DNA of 64,000 nt, taken from the NCBI RefSeq assembly GCF_026262505.1, contig NC_067206.1, positions 39,507,660 to 39,571,659 of the forward strand, read 5' to 3'. The notes beneath the pieces were generated by a model, which was not told the origin of the DNA, searched no databases, and worked only from the letters and a program-made list of their open reading frames with translations. Shown one piece after another: positions 8,973-22,400 of this stretch; position 1 is the stretch's first letter, and the number at the start of each line of letters is the position of its first letter. A program made the translations under genes and the position numbers. The stretch is from Trichomonas vaginalis G3. Lineage: Eukaryota > Parabasalia > Trichomonadida > Trichomonadidae.

Positions 8973-10088
8973 TTAAAGTCCATAAAATGAATTAAGAACA
9001 CATAAATTTTTATCATCTGCGACGTGACGAATACATTTTAATTTACTCAAGAATGCGTACCCTGATACATTAAATCTAATTCCTGTCTTATTTAATTTCA
9101 CAACTTTGAAAAGGAATGTATGAATAGCTATAAAATGATGAGATGATGTTTTATGGGTTGCTTCCATTTTTTCTGAAATAAATGAATAAATATAATGTTT
9201 ATAAGTTTTCATATCTTTTATGTTCTTAATAACGAATGGTATAGACTTTTCAACTTCGTCTTCCTTCGGTGCTGTTCTTTCATATGAAACATTATTGGTA
9301 TCTTCAATAATGAAACCACAATCGCATAAAATTTTATATGTACCAATTGTTTCTTTTGATATTTTATCTAACAAATCAAAAACTTTATCAACACCTGTAC
9401 ATTTATTTAAATAATAATTTGTGTAAATATCATGGTCTTCTTTCTTAATCGTATTTGTTGTATATGTTACATTTTTCAGTGCTTTTTTGAATTTTTCAGA
9501 ATCAAGAGGAGGTGAAAGTAATATACATGGATAATCTCCATCGTCAATAAATTGTAACTTATGTTTATGAATAAATTTAGTACCTTCTTCTGAAAGTGTT
9601 TCGTCTATTTCACCATCTAATAAATTTTGTGTTGATTCTGAGACATAATTTTTATATCTTTCTTCATGAGATTTTTGAACTGCTGATTCTGAAGCTGGGA
9701 TATTCATTAAACCCTCTACTTCATTTTCATTATATTTTTCAACTTCTCTTAATTCCTTAATTTTTTCATCTATTTCATCTCTTATTTTTTCCAGTCTTTC
9801 AATTTCATCATATTCATCATCTTTAATCCGTTCTTCATAATATTCAGGGAAAACATCAGGTTCTTTAGGTTTTTCTTCTTCAGATGTGGGATATAAAAAA
9901 TTTATAACATCATCTTTATTCATTTTTCCATCATAATCTAAATCATTTAAAAACTCTGCGAATTTTTGACAATTTCTTAAATAATATTTATTAACTTCAT
10001 AACCCGCCTCCTCTAATATATCCTTTATTTCCTCGTTTGTGAATCCTAATTTTTTAACGTTGTTAGTTTTGACACTCATTTCATACAA
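8973..10088 (-). CDS. Hypothetical element 1 protein, 371 residues
   Basis: An acidic N-terminal half with likely coiled-coil character (DEYDEIERLEKIRDEIDEK, about 92-110) is followed by a more globular C-terminal half containing ILCDCGFI and a TSSHHFIAIHTFLFKVVKL stretch. A short EF-hand-like DLDYDGKMNKDD run occurs near residue 50, but it stands alone and is weak. It lies upstream of the polymerase on the same strand with a 50-bp gap, and could be the terminal-protein or structural gene of this lineage, but nothing in the sequence proves that. Start chosen at the ORF ATG, which follows TTTTTATTTTGTATGAA. Family not recognised. Confidence 0.62.
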   Translation of the reverse strand: MYEMSVKTNNVKKLGFTNEEIKDILEEAGYEVNKYYLRNCQKFAEFLNDLDYDGKMNKDDVINFLYPTSEEEKPKEPDVFPEYYEERIKDDEYDEIERLEKIRDEIDEKIKELREVEKYNENEVEGLMNIPASESAVQKSHEERYKNYVSESTQNLLDGEIDETLSEEGTKFIHKHKLQFIDDGDYPCILLSPPLDSEKFKKALKNVTYTTNTIKKEDHDIYTNYYLNKCTGVDKVFDLLDKISKETIGTYKILCDCGFIIEDTNNVSYERTAPKEDEVEKSIPFVIKNIKDMKTYKHYIYSFISEKMEATHKTSSHHFIAIHTFLFKVVKLNKTGIRFNVSGYAFLSKLKCIRHVADDKNLCVLNSFYGL

Positions 10089-10152
10089 AATAAAAAAATA
10101 AAATAATAAACATAACTAAGTTTTAATTTTTCGTAAGAAGTTTATTTTTCAT

Positions 10153-10530
10153 TCATGAATGATAATTATATCTAATTTCTTTTACTCTCTCGTATATACT
10201 AGATTTAAAGAATTCAGATTTTTCCCCATAATCTCCTAAATGTTTTCTAATCTTATCGGTTTTCCATTCATTATATGAAACTGTATAAACTTTATCTTTA
10301 TCTTTACACCTTTCATCACTTCCAATATATTTATATCTCAGTTTTGATTTTGCATTTTCATAATCATTAACGTTTAATAATTCACAATCTTCCTTTTTAA
10401 ATAAATGTTTCACATATTCAGGATTTATCATTCTGTAATATTGTTTTCCTTTAAATCTTTGAATGTAAACAGGAACACCATCCTCTAAAATTCTATTATC
10501 CACTTTATCTGGTTTTACTTGTTGGGTCAT
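10153..10530 (-). CDS. Hypothetical element 1 protein, 125 residues
   Basis: Small charged, Tyr-rich protein (PVYIQRFKGKQYYRMI, then SKLRYKYIGSDERCKDKDKVY). It is the outermost gene of element 1 in the window, transcribed toward the element interior, 64 bp upstream of the 371-residue gene. The ATG is preceded by TTTTTTATTCTTACATAA, the clearest version of the element 1 promoter block. No family recognised. Confidence 0.6.
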   Translation of the reverse strand: MTQQVKPDKVDNRILEDGVPVYIQRFKGKQYYRMINPEYVKHLFKKEDCELLNVNDYENAKSKLRYKYIGSDERCKDKDKVYTVSYNEWKTDKIRKHLGDYGEKSEFFKSSIYERVKEIRYNYHS

Positions 10531-10552
10531 TTATGTAAGAATAAAAAAATAA
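10531..10552 (-). promoter_or_regulatory. Proximal promoter block of the 125-residue gene
   Basis: Minus-strand TTTTTTATTCTTACATAA abuts the ATG at 10530 and duplicates the polymerase gene block almost base for base. Function inferred from recurrence. Confidence 0.5.
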
Positions 10553-11507
10553 ATTATTTTAAAATTAATGTTAAAAATTAATGTGTTTATAAATAAATAT
10601 ATTTTAATGCATCGTCTATATATAGATGTAACAAAAAAAGTCACTAAACCCATCCATATATACTACTGTTGAAGTAATATTCTAAGAGATATATGTGATG
10701 TTACCAATATGACATGATATTAGAAAACTGATTTAATGGCGATGTGAGACTAAATATTATATGATAATGAGTAGGGAAAAAATATTAATATGAATTTCTT
10801 GAATTGAATGTATTTGAATGTGTGGTTGAGGATAAATTATTGATATATATATTGGAATATTAACTAGAAATAAGAATAGGAAAGATTGTTAATGAATAAT
10901 ATGAGATTAAAGGAAAATATATTGTTTTAATGGATGAGTGTTGAGGCTCAATATATCTGAAGATTATATATGAGAAAGAATTAAATAAACTATGAAATGA
11001 GAGAAAATATAACAAAAATGTATATGAATTATAATAGTATTTAAGAATGAAGATGCGCTATTTATTGATCTGTAACGATGATAGAGGAATGATAAAAGAA
11101 AGATATAATGAAAAAAAAAGTTTATTAAAGCATGTTGGGTACAGTTTATAAAATTTTTGGTCATTTTATATAGTAATTAATTATGGAGTCTTCGGGTAAT
11201 TATAAACTTTTGTTATAATAGAATTATAATTGGAAACTTTGACCGACAAGAGTGTGTTATGCACTCTTGTCGGTCGCAATGTGCCATTCTGGGAGACATT
11301 GCCAATGCATGTCTCCCGGAATGGCATAATATTCCGCAAATTCATTTTGATTTACAAAATTTTTTATTCCTTGTTCTTTTTATTTTCTTTTTCCAGGAAC
11401 GCTTCACTAATACATCTCAATATCAATATACCTCGATAAAATAATTTATCAACTCATGAATATTTTTTTTTTCAAATGTTTACAATTTACATCTTTTTTT
11501 TTTCTTA
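10553..11507. other. AT-rich spacer between element 1 and the repeat locus
   Basis: No convincing coding region on either strand. The first 650 bases are AT-rich with poly-A/T and TATATA runs. Two strong hairpins lie at 11241-11326 (listed separately). The last 60 bases before 11508 are T-rich and may hold the promoter of the downstream locus. No terminal repeat of element 1 could be identified. Confidence 0.6.
11241..11326. repeat. Two adjacent perfect/near-perfect hairpins
   Basis: Hairpin 1: GACCGACAAGAGTG (11241-11254) pairs perfectly with CACTCTTGTCGGTC (11262-11275). Hairpin 2: an 18-base arm at 11282-11299 (TGCCATTC...GAGACAT) pairs with 11309-11326 with one mismatch. Spacing between hairpins is six bases. 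The design (long stem, 7-9 base loop, back to back) matches the hairpin chain at 51304-51706, though the sequences differ. Confidence 0.9.
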
Positions 11508-13339
11508 ATGGAATCGCCCTCCCACTACTTTTGTCTTTTTCTCTCTGTTGAAGGGTCTAATGAAGACAGCTTAAAGCAGTTTTATGAAAATTCTATTGTT
11601 CAATATCCAAGTTTTAAATTTAATTTTTCTAAAATTCAAGAATTTCACAATAGCGCATCAAAAATTAAATCGATACAAACTTTTCCTGCAATTGCAGCGC
11701 ATAAAATGAAAAGCAAATCAAAGAAACAACAAACACAAGCAAAATCTATCCAATGGACCGTAAACAACCCACAAAAAACACCTCAAACTGATACGAAGTC
11801 AAAACTAAATAGTTCACAAGAAAAAGATGAACTAAAGAAACTATTCCCGGATTGGCTCAACGATGAAACTGTCACCATTCTTGTTGATCTCATTTTCAAT
11901 GCTAAGAAGGGTTCTCCTAATCACCACTCATTTTATTCACCAACACTGGATTTTGCATTTCATTTGTTTTGTCAATCTCCCAAAACATACAAAACACTGA
12001 GAACGGAATTATCTTTCCCAGCAAAATCTACACTATACAATCACTTTGGATTCCTAATCGATTATGCTGAAGTCTGTCTGTTAGATACTGATGGGATCGA
12101 AGATCTGCTTAACATAATTAAAAATACCAAATATTTCATTTATAAGGATGAAAATGATAATGAACAGGAAATTATTCCAATATATACACTTGGAATCAAT
12201 GCTATAATAACTACACAATATTCAGATTCAACAGATAGCGGACTGTTTGTTTTTGTGCTCATGCCGCTAAACTACCATGGGCCAAATATTATTATACATT
12301 TGATTGAGCATGCAAATGGTTGCTCAAAAAAATTTTGGATGAAATCAAAGAAGTTATATTTGTTTTACGCGAAATCATCAAATTGCCTTTTGTTATAGTT
12401 GATGGAGATCGTGGATATAATGGATGGTTTAAGTCCATGAAACAAGCAATGTTTTATGGAAACTTTAAAGAATTTAATAACTTAAATAAACAGGAATTAC
12501 CGGAATCAACAAAGCGATCGGAAATTACAATTGATGAGTGTAATAAAAACATCATTAAGATGCTTCAGAGTGGGTTTATTCTCTGCCCGGATTTTGTTCA
12601 TATTACAAAAAATATCAGGACGATCTTAATTGTAAATGATCATATTATTATAATTTGGTTCGATAATGACGAATATGAGATTATAAACCTTGATAAAATC
12701 AAAGAAGCAACAAAATTAGGGAATTGTTTAAATGACAAATCTGACAACACAAAGATGAATGATTCTTATGCTCTATCTTTGTTTTCAATTCATTCATTAT
12801 ATGCATTATTTAATACACAATTTTACAATGAAGCACTTTGGATACTACCTCAGGCATTTATTTATGAGTGTTTAAGAAACGCATATTTAACAATAGAAAC
12901 AAGATTAAATTTATTAGAAATTTCTTTTGAAATTATTTATCATTTTTATCAGCATTATTCTGATTTCAAAAAATTTAATGCAAATCATGATGCAAAAAAT
13001 TCGAAAAATACAGTGTTTTTTGCGTTACCAGAGCATTTAGAAAAATTAATAATGGATATAATGATATTTTATTTTGCCTTTTCTGAATTGAACGTTGCAA
13101 ATTCACAACACTTAACAACGATGACGTGTGAACATATGAATGCATTGATAAGAGTATTTTCTCGCATGAATGATTCGATGAAAAATTCTATTCGGGCAAC
13201 TGCCAAAATAATCGCTCAAACATTATTTAAGATTGAAAAAAATCGTAAAAATGATACTCACAAAGCCATTTTGAAAAATGTAAAATGTCAAACAGGTGGC
13301 ACACCATTAATTAAAGAAAAAATGACACAATTTTTTTAA
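11508..13339 (+). pseudogene. P-element-like transposase region in two overlapping frames
   Basis: Two plus-strand frames, 11508-12398 (296 residues) and 12320-13339 (339 residues), overlap by 79 bases and read as one protein interrupted by a frameshift near 12320-12398. The first contains FYSPTLDFAFHLF and SPKTYKTLRTELSFPAKSTL, resembling the helical region preceding the catalytic domain of P-element/THAP9 transposases. The second has FVIVDGDRGYNGW, then DFVHITKNIRTIL, like the family's H-L-x-K-N-x-R-N motif, then MNDSYALSLFSIHSLYAL. I saw no THAP zinc finger. The frame ends in a T7 run at 13331-13337; frame 3 is open immediately beyond and leads into the downstream ubiquitin-hydrolase-like gene. 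It could be a decayed transposon, or one very long gene split by homopolymer errors. Family assignment is by pattern only. Confidence 0.5.
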
Positions 13340-13433
13340 CTTTGAGAACATCGCACCGTCATTAATTGCAAAATGTTTTCTGCAAAAGATAGGTTGGAAA
13401 AAAGGACTTAAAGCTGATATTGTTCTCGTTGGA

Positions 13434-16400
13434 ATGAAAAAATTAGAAGAGTTGATTGATTTCTTAAATTCAATTTCAGCAACGATTGAGGATAGTCATA
13501 GACTCTCCAGTAAAGTTTCAAAGTCGCATTGTAGATTATTTGAAAAACTTCCAAAAGTTGATGAAAAAGATAAGAAAACGGCAGCAGATGCATCAATTGA
13601 TTTGCAATCTAGTTCATCAAGAAAGAAATCATCAGCAGAAGATGCATCAATTGATTTGCAATCTAGTTCATCAAGAAAGAAATCATCAGCAGAAGATGCA
13701 TCAATTGATTTGCAATCTAGTTCATCAAGAAAGAAATCATCAGCAGAAGATGCATCAATTGATTTGCAATCTAGTTCATCAAGAAAGAAATCATCAGCAG
13801 AAGATGCATCAATTGATTTGCAATCTAGTTCATCAAAAAATGATCCATCAAATTATCCACCAACTATATCCTCTATTGATTCAAAAATCAATCACATTAT
13901 CATCAAACTCAATAATAATCATGCACAAGTGATTCCACAAAATATGCATTTGCATATCATTCAGCTTTTGCACAAAATTGAATACAAGTTAGAAAATATA
14001 AAAAATGAAGATTATGACTTTCCATTTAAATCAATTATTTGTGATTCACTAGAGGCAGTTAAAGCATCACTGTTAATTCATAACGAAATAATTATTGACA
14101 ATTTAGTTATGCACTCAAAACAACTTGCATTTTTGTATACTATCGACATCGATAAAGAATTTCAGACAAAGGAAGAATTTCATCAATATATCAGAGAACA
14201 TTTAAATTTTCTTTTGGAAGAACCAAATTATGAGAACCTAAAAGAATTTTTAGGCGAATGCTTCAAACTCTTCATTATCGCACAATCCCGAAATATGAAT
14301 GTCCAGATATGTTCTGATCTGTTTGAAATTTTTATGGAATGTTTTAGTATGTTTAGCAAAATCTTCATTGAGTTCTTTAACAAATTATCAGAATCAGAAA
14401 TGATTATTGCTACAAAAATTTTCAGTTTTAAAGAACAATGCAAACTCTTAAATATATTTTTGCAGAATTATGCCGAACCTTTAACTCCGGCAGCATCATT
14501 ATTCATTGGCAATATATTAAAAGGGTTTATATCAGAAAATGATGAATTAAACGATCCTCAGTTTATTCAATTGAAATTTATTGAATATAATCCATCATAT
14601 GATCAAATTAAAGAGCAAAAAAAGAAACTAGAATGTGAAGAAAAAATTATTTATAAAAATTCATCGATTTGGCTAGGCATTATCAATTCTAATTTCTATT
14701 GTTATGCCATATCCATTTTACAAATATTTACATTATTACCATTTGCAGGTCCCTATTTACTAAATCTTATTAAAGCTGTCAATGATTCACGAAAAAATAC
14801 CAGAGGTTTTAAGCTTCTCAAAGAATTAGAATTTGTTTTATATAGAAAAATGGATTCTATATATGACATATCGCATCTTATGGAAATATGCTTATCTCGT
14901 GATGAAAATGGAAAATTTTCAAATGGAATTGATTTTCTAATTCAATTTGATGCGATTGTTTACAAGGACTTAAAAGTGAAATACTTTTCTCCTCTATGTG
15001 CAATTTCTTACAAGTTATATGATGTCCAGTTTCAAAAAGAATTTTATAAAATAGAGACGTTATCACCAGTTATTATATTAAATGTACAAAAGAAGTATCC
15101 AGAATTTAAATCTTCCTTACAAATTCATATACGTGACAATATTTCATATAATCTTTTCGCTATAATTCTAAACCCTCCTCTACATTTCACTGTGCTCATA
15201 AGAATTTCATTCAAAAAGTGGTTATATTGCAATGATTCATGTACAAAGATGTTAGAACATAATCAAATAGAAGAAATCATTTACAATGGAAAACCAAAAT
15301 TTTTCCCAAGAAAATTCCATCCCGAGATTGTAGATATATCTTCACAAATAACATATTTGTTTTATGTGAGAAATGATTTACTTACATATGAAAAATTGAA
15401 TTGCGATAAATCAGAAATGGACTCAGATAATGATGAGGCAAGTTGCAATAAATCTATTTCGAATAACGCAAACGAGAATTTAATATTTGAAAAAAACGGT
15501 AAAAATGAAAGAATTGAAAAGGAAATTAAAAGGGTTATTGAGGAGAAATATAATCAGAATGATTGCATATTTTGTCCATTCATTATAAGGAAAATTTTGG
15601 AAACAAAAAGGAAAAAGAAATCAAGAGAAAAAGATAGTAAATCAGGAAATGGATTGATAGTGAATATTGAAGATGATTTAACAAATGAGATTGATATTGA
15701 TGTTATGAATCAACAACAAAATTCATCTTATATTCAAGATGATTTAACAAATGAGATTGATATTGATGTTATGAATCAACAACAAAATTCATCTTATATT
15801 CAAGATGATTTAACAAATGAGATTGATATTGATGTTATGAATCAACAACAAAATTCATCTTATATTCAAGATGATTTAACAAATGAGATTGATATTGATG
15901 TTATGAATCAACAACAAAATTCATCTTATATTCAAGATGATTTAACAAATGAGATTGATATTGATGTTATGAATCAACAACAAAATTCATCTTATATTCA
16001 AGATGATTTAACAAATGAGATTGATATTGATGTTATGAATCAACAACAAAATTCATCTTATATTCAAGATGATTTAACAAATGAGATTGATATTGATGTT
16101 ATGAATCAACAACAAAATTCATCTTATATTCAAGATGATTTAACAAATGAGATTGATATTGATGTTATGAATCAACAACAAAATTCATCTTATATTCAAG
16201 ATGATTTAACAAATGAGATTGATATTGATGTTATGAATCAACAACAAAATTCATCTTATATTCAAGATGATTTAACAAATGAGATTGATATTGATGTTAT
16301 GAATCAACAACAAAATTCATCTTATATTCAAGATGATTTAACAAATGAGATTGATATTGATGTTATCAATCAACAACAAATTCATCTTATATTCAAGATG

Positions 16401-19400
16401 ATTTAACAAATGAGATTGATATTGATGTTATCAATCAACAACAAAATTCATCTTATATTCAAGATGATTTAACAAATGAGATTGATATTGATGTTATGAA
16501 TCAACAACAAAATTCATCTTATATTCAAGATGATTTAACAAATGAGATTGATATTGATGTTATGAATCAACAACAAAATTCATCTTATATTCAAGATGAT
16601 TTAACAAATGAGATTGATATTGATGTTATGAATCAACAACAAAATTCATCTTATATTCAAGATGATTTAACAAATGAGATTGATATTGATGTTATCAATC
16701 AACAAAAAATTCATCTTATATTCAAGATGATTTAACAAATGAGATTGATATTGATGTTATGAATCAACAACAAAATTCATCTTATATTCAAGATGATTTA
16801 ACAAATGAGATTGATATTGATGTTATGAATCAACAACAAAATTCATCTTATATTCAAGATGATTTAACAAATGAGATTGATATTGATGTTATGAATCAAC
16901 AACAAAATTCATCTTATATTCAAGATGATTTAACAAATGAGATTGATATTGATGTTATGAATCAACAACAAAATTCATCTTATATTCAAGATGATTTAAC
17001 AAATGAGATTGATATTGATGTTATGAATCAACAACAAAATTCATCTTATATTCAAGATGATTTAACAAATGAGATTGATATTGATGTTATGAATCAACAA
17101 CAAAATTCATCTTATATTCAAGATGATTTAACAAATGAGATTGATATTGATGTTATGAATCAACAACAAAATTCATCTTATATTCAAGATGATTTAACAA
17201 ATGAGATTGATATTGATGTTATGAATCAACAACAAAATTCATCTTATATTCAAGATGATTTAACAAATGAGATTGATATTGATGTTATGAATCAACAACA
17301 AAATTCATCTTATATTCAAGATGATTTAACAAATGAGATTGATATTGATGTTATGAATCAACAACAAAATTCATCTTATATTCAAGATGATTTAACAAAT
17401 GAGATTGATATTGATGTTATGAATCAACAACAAAATTCATCTTATATTCAAGATGATTTAACAAATGAGATTGATATTGATGTTATGAATCAACAACAAA
17501 ATTCATCTTATATTCAAGATGATTTAACAAATGAGATTGATATTGATGTTATGAATCAACAACAAAATTCATCTTATATTCAAGATGATTTAACAAATGA
17601 GATTGATATTGATGTTATGAATCAACAACAAAATTCATCTTATATTCAAGATGATTTAACAAATGAGATTGATATTGATGTTATGAATCAACAACAAAAT
17701 TCATCTTATATTCAAGATGATTTAACAAATGAGATTGATATTGATGTTATGAATCAACAACAAAATTCATCTTATATTCAAGATGATTTAACAAATGAGA
17801 TTGATATTGATGTTATGAATCAACAACAAAATTCATCTTATATTCAAGATGATTTAACAAATGAGATTGATATTGATGTTATGAATCAACAACAAAATTC
17901 ATCTTATATTCAAGATGATTTAACAAATGAGATTGATATTGATGTTATCAATCAACAACAAAATTCATCTTATATTCAAGATGATTTAACAAATGAGATT
18001 GATATTGATGTTATGAATCAACAACAAAATTCATCTTATATTCAAGATGATTTAACAAATGAGATTGATATTGATGTTATGAATCAACAACAAAATTCAT
18101 CTTATATTCAAGATGATTTAACAAATGAGATTGATATTGATGTTATGAATCAACAACAAAATTCATCTTATATTCAAGATGATTTAACAAATGAGATTGA
18201 TATTGATGTTATGAATCAACAACAAAATTCATCTTATATTCAAGATGATTTAACAAATGAGATTGATATTGATGTTATGAATCAACAACAAAATTCATCT
18301 TATATTCAAGATGATTTAACAAATGAGATTGATATTGATGTTATGAATCAACAACAAAATTCATCTTATATTCAAGATGATTTAACAAATGAGATTGATA
18401 TTGATGTTATGAATCAACAACAAAATTCATCTTATATTCAAGATGATTTAACAAATGAGATTGATATTGATGTTATGAATCAACAACAAAATTCATCTTA
18501 TATTCAAGATGATTTAACAAATGAGATTGATATTGATGTTATGAATCAACAACAAAATTCATCTTATATTCAAGATGATTTAACAAATGAGATTGATATT
18601 GATGTTATGAATCAACAACAAAATTCATCTTATATTCAAGATGATTTAACAAATGAGATTGATATTGATGTTATGAATCAACAACAAAATTCATCTTATA
18701 TTCAAGATGATTTAACAAATGAGATTGATATTGATGTTATGAATCAACAACAAAATTCATCTTATATTCAAGATGATTTAACAAATGAGATTGATATTGA
18801 TGTTATGAATCAACAACAAAATTCATCTTATATTCAAGATGATTTAACAAATGAGATTGATATTGATGTTATGAATCAACAACAAAATTCATCTTATATT
18901 CAAGATGATTTAACAAATGAGATTGATATTGATGTTATGAATCAACAACAAAATTCATCTTATATTCAAGATGATTTAACAAATGAGATTGATATTGATG
19001 TTATGAATCAACAACAAAATTCATCTTATATTCAAGATGATTTAACAAATGAGATTGATATTGATGTTATGAATCAACAACAAAATTCATCTTATATTCA
19101 AGATGATTTAACAAATGAGATTGATATTGATGTTATGAATCAACAACAAAATTCATCTTATATTCAAGATGATTTAACAAATGAGATTGATATTGATGTT
19201 ATGAATCAACAACAAAATTCATCTTATATTCAAGATGATTTAACAAATGAGATTGATATTGATGTTATGAATCAACAACAAAATTCATCTTATATTCAAG
19301 ATGATTTAACAAATGAGATTGATATTGATGTTATGAATCAACAACAAAATTCATCTTATATTCAAGATGATTTAACAAATGAGATTGATATTGATGTTAT

Positions 19401-22400
19401 GAATCAACAACAAAATTCATCTTATATTCAAGATGATTTAACAAATGAGATTGATATTGATGTTATGAATCAACAACAAAATTCATCTTATATTCAAGAT
19501 GATTTAACAAATGAGATTGATATTGATGTTATGAATCAACAACAAAATTCATCTTATATTCAAGATGATTTAACAAATGAGATTGATATTGATGTTATGA
19601 ATCAACAACAAAATTCATCTTATATTCAAGATGATTTAACAAATGAGATTGATATTGATGTTATGAATCAACAACAAAATTCATCTTATATTCAAGATGA
19701 TTTAACAAATGAGATTGATATTGATGTTATGAATCAACAACAAAATTCATCTTATATTCAAGATGATTTAACAAATGAGATTGATATTGATGTTATGAAT
19801 CAACAACAAAATTCATCTTATATTCAAGATGATTTAACAAATGAGATTGATATTGATGTTATGAATCAACAACAAAATTCATCTTATATTCAAGATGATT
19901 TAACAAATGAGATTGATATTGATGTTATGAATCAACAACAAAATTCATCTTATATTCAAGATGATTTAACAAATGAGATTGATATTGATGTTATGAATCA
20001 ACAACAAAATTCATCTTATATTCAAGATGATTTAACAAATGAGATTGATATTGATGTTATGAATCAACAACAAAATTCATCTTATATTCAAGATGATTTA
20101 ACAAATGAGATTGATATTGATGTTATGAATCAACAACAAAATTCATCTTATATTCAAGATGATTTAACAAATGAGATTGATATTGATGTTATGAATCAAC
20201 AACAAAATTCATCTTATATTCAAGATGATTTAACAAATGAGATTGATATTGATGTTATGAATCAACACAAAATTCATCTTATATTCAAGATGATTTAACA
20301 AATGAGATTGATATTGATGTTATGAATCAACAACAAAATTCATCTTATATTCAAGATGATTTAACAAATGAGATTGATATTGATGTTATGAATCAACAAC
20401 AAAATTCATCTTATATTCAAGATGATTTAACAAATGAGATTGATATTGATGTTATGAATCAACAACAAAATTCATCTTATATTCAAGATGATTTAACAAA
20501 TGAGATTGATATTGATGTTATGAATCAACAACAAAATTCATCTTATATTCAAGATGATTTAACAAATGAGATTGATATTGATGTTATGAATCAACAACAA
20601 AATTCATCTTATATTCAAGATGATTTAACAAATGAGATTGATATTGATGTTATGAATCAACAACAAAATTCATCTTATATTCAAGATGATTTAACAAATG
20701 AGATTGATATTGATGTTATGAATCAACAACAAAATTCATCTTATATTCAAGATGATTTAACAAATGAGATTGATATTGATGTTATGAATCAACAACAAAA
20801 TTCATCTTATATTCAAGATGATTTAACAAATGAGATTGATATTGATGTTATGAATCAACAACAAAATTCATCTTATATTCAAGATGATTTAACAAATGAG
20901 ATTGATATTGATGTTATGAATCAACAACAAAATTCATCTTATATTCAAGATGATTTAACAAATGAGATTGATATTGATGTTATGAATCAACAACAAAATT
21001 CATCTTATATTCAAGATGATTTAACAAATGAGATTGATATTGATGTTATGAATCAACAACAAAATTCATCTTATATTCAAGATGATTTAACAAATGAGAT
21101 TGATATTGATGTTATGAATCAACAACAAAATTCATCTTATATTCAAGATGATTTAACAAATGAGATTGATATTGATGTTATGAATCAACAACAAAATTCA
21201 TCTTATATTCAAGATGATTTAACAAATGAGATTGATATTGATGTTATGAATCAACAACAAAATTCATCTTATATTCAAGATGATTTAACAAATGAGATTG
21301 ATATTGATGTTATGAATCAACAACAAAATTCATCTTATATTCAAGATGATTTAACAAATGAGATTGATATTGATGTTATGAATCAACAACAAAATTCATC
21401 TTATATTCAAGATGATTTAACAAATGAGATTGATATTGATGTTATGAATCAACAACAAAATTCATCTTATATTCAAGATGATTTAACAAATGAGATTGAT
21501 ATTGATGTTATGAATCAACAACAAAATTCATCTTATATTCAAGATGATTTAACAAATGAGATTGATATTGATGTTATGAATCAACAACAAAATTCATCTT
21601 ATATTCAAGATGATTTAACAAATGAGATTGATATTGATGTTATGAATCAACAACAAAATTCATCTTATATTCAAGATGATTTAACAAATGAGATTGATAT
21701 TGATGTTATGAATCAACAACAAAATTCATCTTATATTCAAGATGATTTAACAAATGAGATTGATATTGATGTTATGAATCAACAACAAAATTCATCTTAT
21801 ATTCAAGATGATTTAACAAATGAGATTGATATTGATGTTATGAATCAACAACAAAATTCATCTTATATTCAAGATGATTTAACAAATGAGATTGATATTG
21901 ATGTTATGAATCAACAACAAAATTCATCTTATATTCAAGATGATTTAACAAATGAGATTGATATTGATGTTATGAATCAACAACAAAATTCATCTTATAT
22001 TCAAGATGATTTAACAAATGAGATTGATATTGATGTTATGAATCAACAACAAAATTCATCTTATATTCAAGATGATTTAACAAATGAGATTGATATTGAT
22101 GTTATGAATCAACAACAAAATTCATCTTATATTCAAGATGATTTAACAAATGAGATTGATATTGATGTTATCAATCAACAACAAAATTCATCTTATATTC
22201 AAGATGATTTAACAAATGAGATTGATATTGATGTTATGAATCAACAACAAAATTCATCTTATATTCAAGATGATTTAACAAATGAGATTGATATTGATGT
22301 TATGAATCAACAACAAAATTCATCTTATATTCAAGATGATTTAACAAATGAGATTGATATTGATGTTATGAATCAACAACAAAATTCATCTTATATTCAA

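Larger units (their letters stand above)
1..10550. mobile_element. Maverick/Polinton element 1 (partial, left end outside window)
   Basis: The block carries the hallmark gene set of Mavericks: protein-primed family B DNA polymerase, rve-type integrase and a primase/SF3 helicase, with four small unknown genes. Seven of the eight genes are on the minus strand. Capsid and packaging genes are not in view and presumably lie left of the window. The protein sequences are only distantly similar to element 2 (helicase core alignable, polymerase and integrase very divergent), so this is a separate lineage. The visible genes are open throughout, so the element looks whole here and is probably young. The right end is placed just beyond the last gene; no terminal inverted repeat could be recognised because the partner end is out of view. 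Confidence 0.82.

Noticed and set aside
8973-10088. EF-hand calcium-binding protein
   Set aside because: Only one weak loop-like stretch (DLDYDGKMNKDD) without the paired second hand.
13486-13932. Frame with MHQLICNLVHQERNHQQK repeats
   Set aside because: Alternative frame of the 54-bp coding repeat; the USP-like frame continues far beyond it and has better composition.
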